Positions 6,695-12,712 of a stretch of 12,712 nucleotides of DNA are shown here, in pieces. The stretch comes from Bacillota bacterium. GTDB taxonomy: Bacteria; Bacillota; Clostridia; Lachnospirales; Lachnospiraceae. The notes under the pieces were generated by a model that was not told the DNA's origin, ran no database searches, and worked only from the letters and a program-made list of their open reading frames with translations. A program made the translations under genes and the position numbers. The stretch lies in assembly GCA_023436065.1 (NCBI GenBank), contig JAEZKU010000026.1:1-12712 (forward strand), given 5' to 3'. Every line of letters begins with the position of its first letter. Positions within the stretch are counted from its first letter, which is position 1.

Positions 6695-6723
6695 ATCATA
6701 GCATTTCCTTTTGTCCGGGGCAA
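6695..6723 (-). promoter_or_regulatory. Candidate internal promoter for ftsY-ilvA
   Basis: On the minus strand TTGCCC (6718-6723) and TATGAT (6695-6700) are separated by 17 bases. Transcription would start near 6688 and give a leader of about 110 bases before ftsY. The -10 overlaps the first arm of an inverted repeat, TGCTATG/CATAGCA (6697-6703 with 6671-6677). A second possible stem (GGGA/TCCC nested in GACC/GGTC) lies nearer the gene. This is the longest gap inside the plsX-ftsY cluster. Confidence 0.5.
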
Positions 6724-6743
6724 GTAAAATTTTGAATTAATGA

Positions 6744-9700
6744 TTATTTATCCAGCTGTCCTTCAATCAGGCTGACGGAAACAAGGGTTGAGACACCCTT
6801 TTCCTGCATGGTGATACCGTATAAAATATCTGCTGCAGCCATGGTTCCTCTTCTGTGAGTAATAATGATAAACTGGGTATCCTTGGTCAGCTTATGCAGA
6901 TATTTTGCAAAGCGTCCGACATTGGAATCATCCAGCGCGGCTTCAATCTCATCCAGCAGACAGAAAGGCGACGGCTTTAAGTTCTGAATGGCAAATAACA
7001 AAGAGATTGCCGTCAGTGCCTTCTCACCACCGGAGAGCTGCATCATGTTTTGCAGCTTCTTGCCCGGAGGCTGCGCATTGATTCTGATGCCTGCCTCAAG
7101 GATATCCTCGCTTTCTGTTAGCTCTAAGTCAGCCTGACCACCACCGAAGAGCTCCTTAAACACAAGGTTGAATTCCTCATTGATGGCTTTGAATTTTTCC
7201 TCAAACTGAATACGCATCTCTGTATCCAGCTCGTTGATGATCTGAAGCAGGGCCTCCTCGGCTTTGATCAGATCCTCACGCTGGGTACTTAAGAATTCGT
7301 ATCGTTCGGACAGATTTCGGTAATCCTCAATGGCATTCACATTGACATCACCGAGCTCTTTGATTTTTGCTTTGATTTCGGAGATCTGCTTTTTCGCCTG
7401 AGTGAGGCTGATCTCTTCATCGATCGGATATTGTGCTGCCGTGGTATAGGTCAGCTCATATTCCTCCCACATGTAACCGGTCAATAGATCGGTCTGTTCA
7501 ATGAGCTTCTCTCTCTGACCGTTCAGACGGAAGCATTCCTTATCCAGCTCGGTCATACGGGCAGACAATTCCTCACGTTTTGCGAAGAAATTCTTATGAA
7601 TGCTTGTGATATGCTCACGCTCCGTGGTTTTTTGCCGGATTTTTTCTTCCAGCTCACTGATTTGTGTATCTAAGGATGCAACCAGTTCCTGTGTCTTTTC
7701 AATGATCTCCTGTTTCTCCTTAATGACCTGGGAGGTTTTTGTGATATCAGCTTTCAGAGAAGCTTCTTCCTCATAAAGCTTTTCGATATCCCGTTTCACA
7801 CGCTTCAGATTCTCAAGGATATATTGGCTGTTCTGCTCCAGGGAGGATAATTCCAGCTTATAGGCAGAAACCTTCTCACCTGCAGCCTGTTCCTTCTGTC
7901 GTTCCTCCTCAAGCATTCTGTTCAGCTGTTCGATTTGGAATTCCTTATCCTTGTTCAGCTGGGAATTCTGCTCCAGGGACTCGCTCAGCTTCGCCAGATT
8001 GTCCTTTAAATCTCTTGCCTGGAGTTCAATCTCCTGAAGCTCTTTGGTATATTCCTGATAGACAGCCTCTGCCTCTGATTTTTTCGCCATTTCCCGGTCT
8101 AAACTCAGTTTTGCGGTATTCTGCTCGAGAAATTTTTCCTGCAGCGTATTCTTTAAATCCTCTAAATCCTGACGCAGCTTTGTACGTAAATCCCTGGCAT
8201 CCTCTATTCTTTTCAGAAGATTTTTGGTCTGAAGGTCCAAACTGGCAACCTGTTGTTCCATTTCTTCGATTTCACGGCGACGTCCGAGCAGATTGCTGGC
8301 ATTTTTATAAGCTCCGCCGGAGATGGAACCGCCAGGAGTCAAAAGCTCTCCCTCCAGGGTAACGATACGAAGGGTATAGTTATATTTCTTTGCTAAAGCT
8401 GTAGCATGATCAATCTCATCTACGACTATGATTCTTCCAAGAAGATAATCGATTAATGCATTATACTTTCTGTCAGCTTCCACCAGATTACTTGCTACAC
8501 CAAGTACACCTGTTTCTTTTAGAACTTTATCATTCGTCATACCATTGCCGGAGGAAATATTAGTCAAGGGCAAAAAGGTTGCACGTCCGAATTTGTTCTG
8601 CTTTAAATAAGCAATCAGGCTTTTGGCGGTTGCTTCATCATCTGTGACGATATTCTGGATGGAACCGCCGAGTGCGGTCTCAATCGCTGTTTCATAGGTT
8701 TTTTCCACCTTGATGATATCTGCTACGACACCTATGATACCGGGCATTTGAGGCTTTCTTTCCATAACCTTTTTAATGCTGATGCCATAGCCTTCATAAC
8801 GCTCCGTCAGATTCATCAAAGACTCCAGACGGGATTTCTCACCAAGATATTTTGCCTGAAGCTCATTATGCTCTGAATTGATGGCATCAATTTCTGACTG
8901 GGTATCCAGAATGCGCTGTTCCAGCTGGTTGCTTTCCTGAGTCTTTTCGATGATAACTTCATTCACGGCCTGTAACGTATTCTGGCAGGCTTCGATCGCT
9001 TCGTCATAAAGACACTCTTCACTTTTATTCTTAAGAATTCTCTGATTTAAATCAGCCTTACGAAGCGTATTTTGCTCCAGCATTGTCTCATAGCGCTGCA
9101 TATTGCTCTTAATACCTGAGTTGATGTTCAGGTGCTCAAAGATACCGTTATTACATTCCTCAATTTCCTTTGTATAACGGGTAATATTCTCTTTGATGCG
9201 ATTTAATTCGAACAGGGCTTCCTGAAGAATATCATCCATATTGGTTATCTTCTCGTCGATACCCGATTTCTCTTCAAGATAACCGTTCTCTTCCGTCTTC
9301 TTGAGTTCGATATCCTTTGTATTACTTGCAATGCGTCCTTCAATATAGACATCATTTTGCAAAAGCGAGCTGATCTGTTCATTTAAGACCTTGATCTCAC
9401 CCTCTGCCTTTTCCCTGCCAAGCTTTAACTCATTATATGTATTCTTATCCTCTTCAATGACAAGATCGCATTCCTCCAGCTGCTTTTCCAGGCTGAGATA
9501 TTCTTCCTTGGTGTTTTCATATTCCAGCTTGGACTGCTCGAAATCCGTCGTAGCGATGGTCAGCTTTTCCTCCAAGGCTTCCTTTGAAGAGCGAAGCTTA
9601 TCGAATTCCTTAAGGAACTGGTTTACCTCAAGACTTTTTAATTCTTCCTTCAATTTAAGATAAATTTTAGCGACACCGGACTGCTTTTCCAGAGGAGACA

Positions 9701-10304
9701 GCTGCTTTTCGATTTCCCTGATGATATCTGTGATACGTGACAGATTCAAGCGTTCCTCTTCCAGATTCTTTTCAGCAGCATATTTTCTGCGCTTGAATTT
9801 TACGATACCTGCGGCCTCATCGAATAATTCACGCCTGTCCTCGGGCTTTCCGCTTAAGATTTTATCAATCTGTCCCTGACCGATGATGGAATAACCTTCC
9901 TTTCCGATACCGGTATCCATAAACAGTTCATTGACATCCTTCAATCGGCAGGGGGAACCGTTAATCAGGTATTCGCTTTCTCCGGAACGATATACCCGCC
10001 TGGCAACAGTGACCTCCTCATATTCAATCGGCAGCTTATGATCGGAATTGTCCAAAGTAATGGCAACAAAGGCATACCCCAGAGGCTTTCTGGTCTGTGT
10101 ACCGGAGAAAATGACATCCTCCATCTTGGCACCACGCAGCTGCTTGGCACTTTGCTCACCAAGCACCCAGCGTACCGCATCGGCAACATTACTTTTACCG
10201 CTTCCGTTCGGTCCGACAATACCCGTGATACCGTCATGAAATTCCAGAACAATTTTATTGGCAAAGGATTTAAAACCGTGAACCTCAATACTTTTTAAAT
10301 ACAT
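6744..10304 (-). CDS. smc: Chromosome segregation/condensation protein SMC
   Basis: SMC dimers with ScpA and ScpB form the bacterial condensin that loads near the origin and organises the chromosome. The 1186-residue protein has the full five-part architecture. The N-terminal ATPase half carries Walker A GPNGSGKSN (31-39) and the Q-loop IGQGQID (141-147). A coiled-coil arm covers about 165-515. The hinge covers about 520-665 (starting PGIIGVVADI and ending with a GGSISGGAY glycine cluster). The returning coiled coil covers about 675-1030. The C-terminal ATPase half carries the signature LSGGEKAL (from 1090) and Walker B CLLDEIEAALDD (1115-1126). Length matches Bacillus SMC (1186). The start ATG 10304 follows AGGAGA with about 7 bases of spacing. 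It lies 49 bases after rnc. scpA and scpB are not in the window. Confidence 0.99.
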   Translation of the reverse strand: MYLKSIEVHGFKSFANKIVLEFHDGITGIVGPNGSGKSNVADAVRWVLGEQSAKQLRGAKMEDVIFSGTQTRKPLGYAFVAITLDNSDHKLPIEYEEVTVARRVYRSGESEYLINGSPCRLKDVNELFMDTGIGKEGYSIIGQGQIDKILSGKPEDRRELFDEAAGIVKFKRRKYAAEKNLEEERLNLSRITDIIREIEKQLSPLEKQSGVAKIYLKLKEELKSLEVNQFLKEFDKLRSSKEALEEKLTIATTDFEQSKLEYENTKEEYLSLEKQLEECDLVIEEDKNTYNELKLGREKAEGEIKVLNEQISSLLQNDVYIEGRIASNTKDIELKKTEENGYLEEKSGIDEKITNMDDILQEALFELNRIKENITRYTKEIEECNNGIFEHLNINSGIKSNMQRYETMLEQNTLRKADLNQRILKNKSEECLYDEAIEACQNTLQAVNEVIIEKTQESNQLEQRILDTQSEIDAINSEHNELQAKYLGEKSRLESLMNLTERYEGYGISIKKVMERKPQMPGIIGVVADIIKVEKTYETAIETALGGSIQNIVTDDEATAKSLIAYLKQNKFGRATFLPLTNISSGNGMTNDKVLKETGVLGVASNLVEADRKYNALIDYLLGRIIVVDEIDHATALAKKYNYTLRIVTLEGELLTPGGSISGGAYKNASNLLGRRREIEEMEQQVASLDLQTKNLLKRIEDARDLRTKLRQDLEDLKNTLQEKFLEQNTAKLSLDREMAKKSEAEAVYQEYTKELQEIELQARDLKDNLAKLSESLEQNSQLNKDKEFQIEQLNRMLEEERQKEQAAGEKVSAYKLELSSLEQNSQYILENLKRVKRDIEKLYEEEASLKADITKTSQVIKEKQEIIEKTQELVASLDTQISELEEKIRQKTTEREHITSIHKNFFAKREELSARMTELDKECFRLNGQREKLIEQTDLLTGYMWEEYELTYTTAAQYPIDEEISLTQAKKQISEIKAKIKELGDVNVNAIEDYRNLSERYEFLSTQREDLIKAEEALLQIINELDTEMRIQFEEKFKAINEEFNLVFKELFGGGQADLELTESEDILEAGIRINAQPPGKKLQNMMQLSGGEKALTAISLLFAIQNLKPSPFCLLDEIEAALDDSNVGRFAKYLHKLTKDTQFIIITHRRGTMAAADILYGITMQEKGVSTLVSVSLIEGQLDK

Positions 10305-10353
10305 TCATAGTCTCCTATCTTCATTATGTCTTCGAAATGCTCTGTACTTTTGA

Positions 10354-11067
10354 CTATTTCTTTTTTAACTTCTGGATGGCCTGGTATGCTGCCTCCTGTT
10401 CGGCAGCCTTCTTGGTACGGCCTGTCCCCTTACCGATTTCATCGTTGCCGATGCAGACTGCGATCGTAAAGGTCTTATTATGATCCGGGCCTTCCTCAGA
10501 AATCAGCTTATAACGGAGCTTTTGTTTGTTATCCTCATTCTGGATAATTTCCTGTAAGATAGTCTTGCTATCGAAAAAGAGGTCCTTATTCTTAATATCC
10601 GCCAGAATAAAACTCTGAATAAACTCTTTTGCATTAGTAAAACCACCGTCAAGATAAATTGCTCCGATCACTGCTTCCAAAGCATCGGAAAGAATGGAGT
10701 CTCTTTCTCTTCCACCGGAGATATCCTCACCCTTGCCTAAGAACAGATACTGTCCGAGCTGCAAATCCCTGGCACAGGCAGAAAGTGTCTGCTCACATAC
10801 AATACTGGCGCGAAGCTTTGTCAGATCACCCTCAGATAAATTACCATATTCCTTATAGACATGCTCACTTGTCACCAGCTCCAGAACTGCATCCCCCAGG
10901 AATTCCAATCGCTCATTGCTTTTTTCTTTGCTCATTCGCATTTCATTGGTGTAAGAGCTGTGGGATAAAGCAAGGAATAGTATGGAACCGTCAGAAAAGT
11001 GATATTTAATCCTATTTTCCAACGCAAGCAATGCAGCATCCGTCTTTTTACGTATCTTGATTGCCAC
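10354..11067 (-). CDS. rnc: Ribonuclease III
   Basis: RNase III cleaves double-stranded RNA in rRNA precursors and structured mRNAs. The 237-residue product has the catalytic domain with signature NERLEFLGDAVLEL (51-64). Metal ligands by family alignment are E52, E55 and D59, plus D128 and E131 in LSDALEAVIGAIYLDGG. It also has a C-terminal double-stranded-RNA-binding domain (about 166-235) ending in the basic GRTKKAAEQEAA motif (216-227). The start is GTG at 11067, supported by AAGGAGG (11075-11081) with a 7-base spacer, the best ribosome binding site in the window. It lies between acpP and smc, the standard Firmicutes order. A 43-base stem-loop lies 30 bases upstream of the ribosome binding site, a possible site for self-cleavage. 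Confidence 0.98.
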   Translation of the reverse strand: MAIKIRKKTDAALLALENRIKYHFSDGSILFLALSHSSYTNEMRMSKEKSNERLEFLGDAVLELVTSEHVYKEYGNLSEGDLTKLRASIVCEQTLSACARDLQLGQYLFLGKGEDISGGRERDSILSDALEAVIGAIYLDGGFTNAKEFIQSFILADIKNKDLFFDSKTILQEIIQNEDNKQKLRYKLISEEGPDHNKTFTIAVCIGNDEIGKGTGRTKKAAEQEAAYQAIQKLKKK

Positions 11068-11111
11068 TCTGTAACCTCCTTGGAATAGTATTTTTCTTTC
11101 CCATTCTATAT

Positions 11112-11154
11112 GAAAAGCCCATAGATAAGGCTGACCTTATTCCTTGGGCTTTTC
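11112..11154 (-). terminator. Long stem-loop between acpP and rnc (attenuator or RNase III site)
   Basis: A 10-bp outer stem (GAAAAGCCCA 11112-11121 with TGGGCTTTTC 11145-11154) and a 6-bp inner stem (ATAAGG 11125-11130 with CCTTAT 11135-11140) are joined by a 3 by 4 internal loop; the tetraloop is 11131-11134. On the minus strand the 3' arm ends in TTTTC but no U run follows, so it is at best a weak terminator. It could instead shape the high acpP to rnc expression ratio by partial termination or by cleavage. Confidence 0.5.
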
Positions 11155-11181
11155 CATACTATCTATGATTCTGAATAGTAA

Positions 11182-11412
11182 TTAATTCAAAGCATTTTTA
11201 ATCTGTTCGATCGCATCAGCTACAGTAACGATATTCTCTGCATCCTCATTTGCGATTTCAATATCAAATTCTTCCTCGATTCCCATGATAATCTGGAAAA
11301 CATCCAATGAATCAGCACCAAGGTCATCGACGAAGGTGGTCTCCATCGTAATCTCATCTTCATCTACGTTCAGTACTTCGCTTATAATTTTTTGTAATTT
11401 TTCAAATTCCAT
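11182..11412 (-). CDS. acpP: Acyl carrier protein
   Basis: ACP carries growing acyl chains on a 4'-phosphopantetheine arm in fatty acid synthesis. The 76-residue acidic protein has the attachment motif GADSLD with Ser35, preceded by FVDDLG, and the usual four-helix pattern with EEEFDIEI (47-54) in helix III. The frame opens at a TTG (11418), but ATG 11412 is chosen: AAGGGTG lies about 7 bases upstream and MEFEKLQKII is a normal ACP start. It lies 24 bases after plsX, so the two are almost certainly co-transcribed. PlsX uses acyl-ACP as substrate, so the neighbours share a pathway. A stem-loop separates it from rnc. Confidence 0.97.
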   Translation of the reverse strand: MEFEKLQKIISEVLNVDEDEITMETTFVDDLGADSLDVFQIIMGIEEEFDIEIANEDAENIVTVADAIEQIKNALN

Positions 11413-11436
11413 AATCAATCACCCTTCTTTTCTGAA

Positions 11437-12447
11437 TTATTCATTTTTACTTAGATTATTCTTAATTTTATCATTAATATTCTGCTCGGTAAAGGTTACG
11501 CACTGAAGGATGGAATTATGCACTTCTGTACACTTTGCATTACCATGAGTTTTCACAACCAGACCCTTTAGACCCAGAAGAGGTGCACCACCGTATTTGG
11601 TAGCATCAAAATCCTTTAAGGTCTCCTTTAATGCAGGCTTGCATAACAGAGCGCCGATTTTACTCTTGGTCGTGCTCATGAGACCGGTTTTGATTTTCTT
11701 CACTAACGCAGTTCCAAGTCCTTCATAGAGCTTAAGTATTACATTACCGACAAAGGCTTCGCAGACTATGACATCTGCAGCACCGTTCGGTATCTCTCTC
11801 GCTTCAATACTTCCGATAAAATTGATATCACTACAGCTTTTTAGCAGAGGGAAGGTTTCTTTGACAAGAAGATTACCCTTTTCCTCTTCGGCACCGATAT
11901 TTACAATCGCTACCCTGGGATTCTTAATTCCCAAAACATTCTCCATATAGATGGAACCCATTTTCGCAAATTGAACCAGATGGGTGGATCTGGCATCTAC
12001 ATTGGCACCGCAGTCAATCAATAATGAGACACCGTTCATCGTAGGGATTAAAGGAGCCAGTGGCGGACGTTCCACACCGGGTGTTCTTCCGACGATCAGC
12101 TGACCTCCTGCCAGAACCGCACCGGTACTGCCGGCTGATACGAAAGCGTCAGCTTCCTTATTCTTAACCATGTTTAATGCAACTACGATGGAGGACTCTT
12201 TCTTCCGACGGATTGCAAGAACAGGTGCTTCACAATTCGTGATGATTTCCGGAGCATGTACTACCTTAATTCGCTCCTTATCATAATCGTATGAGCTTAG
12301 TTCCTTTTGTATGACCTCCTGATCACCGGTCAATACAACCCTGATATCCGATTTGTCCCTGACTGCAAGTACTGCACCTTTTATGATTTCACCGGGGGCA
12401 TTGTCACCGCCCATTGCGTCAACAGCAACCGTAATCATATTTTGCAT
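11437..12447 (-). CDS. plsX: Phosphate acyltransferase PlsX
   Basis: PlsX makes acyl-phosphate from acyl-ACP and phosphate, the first committed step toward lysophosphatidic acid in Gram-positives (with PlsY). It is a peripheral membrane enzyme. The 336 residues show the N-terminal signature VAVDAMGGDNAPGE (7-20), SAGSTGA (104-110), DCGAN (145-149), AFVGNV (231-236) and YGGAPLLG (285-292). All are standard landmarks and the length is typical. The ATG at 12447 follows GGAG with a 6-base spacer. It is the first gene of the cluster in this window. The upstream 265 bases contain no gene, only a hairpin, a promoter-like pair and an edge repeat; rpmF, often just upstream of plsX, is not visible here. 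Confidence 0.98.
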   Translation of the reverse strand: MQNMITVAVDAMGGDNAPGEIIKGAVLAVRDKSDIRVVLTGDQEVIQKELSSYDYDKERIKVVHAPEIITNCEAPVLAIRRKKESSIVVALNMVKNKEADAFVSAGSTGAVLAGGQLIVGRTPGVERPPLAPLIPTMNGVSLLIDCGANVDARSTHLVQFAKMGSIYMENVLGIKNPRVAIVNIGAEEEKGNLLVKETFPLLKSCSDINFIGSIEAREIPNGAADVIVCEAFVGNVILKLYEGLGTALVKKIKTGLMSTTKSKIGALLCKPALKETLKDFDATKYGGAPLLGLKGLVVKTHGNAKCTEVHNSILQCVTFTEQNINDKIKNNLSKNE

Positions 12448-12462
12448 AGTAGTCTCCGTTCC

Positions 12463-12478
12463 GCCGCTATTTAGCGGC
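12463..12478 (-). promoter_or_regulatory. GC-rich palindrome just before the plsX ribosome binding site
   Basis: GCCGCTA (12463-12469) and TAGCGGC (12472-12478) are perfect inverted repeats around 2 bases. As RNA this would be a stable 5-6 bp stem with a small loop, about 8 bases upstream of the GGAG of plsX. There is no U tract, so it is not a convincing terminator. It may limit access to the ribosome binding site. Confidence 0.45.
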
Positions 12479-12575
12479 TCTAAACACAGCCAAAAATGAC
12501 TAAATGGTGTGCTTTTCTTGTTATCAACTTACTATACGTAGTATTACTATGTAATTGTAAGCTAATCTATAGAAC

Positions 12576-12604
12576 AATATACTCGATATTATACTAAAAA
12601 TCAA
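12576..12604 (-). promoter_or_regulatory. Candidate promoter of the plsX-acpP-rnc-smc cluster
   Basis: On the minus strand TTGATT (12599-12604) and TATATT (12576-12581) are 17 bases apart. Transcription would start near 12569, giving a leader of about 120 bases. The region is very AT-rich, so chance matches are likely; a TATAAT (12588-12593) lacks a -35 at a good distance. Confidence 0.45.
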
Positions 12605-12625
12605 CCACATTTTTCGAAAAAACTA

Positions 12626-12712
12626 GGGACTGGGGACGGGGTTGCTGGGACAGGGGTGTGACAGGGGGACGGGGTTACTGACACATATCACTATGTGATA
12701 CGTGTCAGTAAC
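12626..12712. repeat. G-tract repeat plus long palindrome, REP-like element cut by window edge
   Basis: Seven runs of 3-5 G lie within 49 bases (12626-12674). A 16-base unit GGGGACGGGGTTRCTG occurs twice (12632-12647 and 12665-12680) with one difference. The second copy runs into a palindrome: GTTACTGACAC (12674-12684) pairs perfectly with GTGTCAGTAAC (12702-12712), and an inner 6-bp stem TATCAC/GTGATA (12686-12691 with 12695-12700) is separated from it by one A-C mismatch; the loop is TAT. The palindrome ends exactly at the window edge, so the full element probably continues. Such G-rich-plus-hairpin intergenic units resemble REP/MITE-type repeats mobilised by IS200-like (RAYT) transposases; no transposase is present here. 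This assignment is inference. Confidence 0.65.

Noticed and set aside
9391..9663. Plus-strand open frames inside smc, recA, rnc and the radical SAM gene
   Set aside because: They lie opposite strongly conserved genes, have low-complexity or family-free translations, and lack their own ribosome binding sites; they are antisense shadows.
12576..12604. FapR operator at the plsX promoter
   Set aside because: The sequence has AGTATAAT and AGTATATT as direct rather than inverted elements and does not fit the FapR palindrome (TTAGTA ... TACTAA).

Overview
This window looks like a core chromosomal segment of an anaerobic, low-to-moderate-GC Gram-positive bacterium. The likeliest group is a clostridium of the Lachnospiraceae type. 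This is inferred from the Firmicutes-style plsX/acpP/rnc/smc/ftsY order, GGAGG-type ribosome binding sites on most genes, a clostridial SOS box, a single-polypeptide biotin-type carboxyltransferase start, and an oxygen-sensitive radical SAM sulfatase-maturase homologue. All ten genes lie on the minus strand, so transcription runs from high to low coordinates. I see no tRNA, rRNA, CRISPR array, transposase or phage gene.

Layout in transcription order. The upstream edge (about 12626-12712) is non-coding. It holds a G-tract-rich repeat and a long palindrome that runs to the window end. A promoter-like pair (12576-12604) and a structured leader precede plsX (phosphate acyltransferase). Then come acpP (acyl carrier protein), a long stem-loop, rnc (RNase III), smc (chromosome condensation ATPase), ftsY (SRP receptor, with a possible internal promoter) and ilvA/tdcB-type threonine ammonia-lyase with an ACT domain. 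The first five form the conserved lipid/RNA/chromosome/secretion cluster of Firmicutes, although fabD and fabG do not lie between plsX and acpP as they do in Bacillus. Threonine deaminase follows ftsY, where Bacillus has ylxM-ffh.

recA follows under its own near-consensus sigma-A promoter (TTGACA-N17-TAAGAT). A LexA box sits at the inferred transcription start, so classical SOS control is very likely. Beyond recA is a two-part stem-loop. Next is a translationally coupled pair: a dienelactone-hydrolase-family alpha/beta hydrolase, then an anaerobic sulfatase-maturase-type radical SAM/SPASM protein with a SEC-C zinc-binding tail. Then comes recX, the RecA modulator. The two metabolic genes therefore separate recA from recX. 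At the low-coordinate edge is the first third of a hundred bases of a biotin-dependent carboxyltransferase gene. Its promoter has a perfect 19-bp palindrome over the -10 region.

Most of the window is conserved housekeeping sequence, and I do not see a clear undescribed multi-gene system. The places most worth a second look are the hydrolase/radical-SAM pair between recA and recX, the edge repeat, the palindromic operator candidate at 148-166, and the stem-loop just ahead of rnc. In several genes the longest open frame starts earlier than the start chosen here. I moved starts to the ATG that has a properly spaced ribosome binding site, and each entry explains this.
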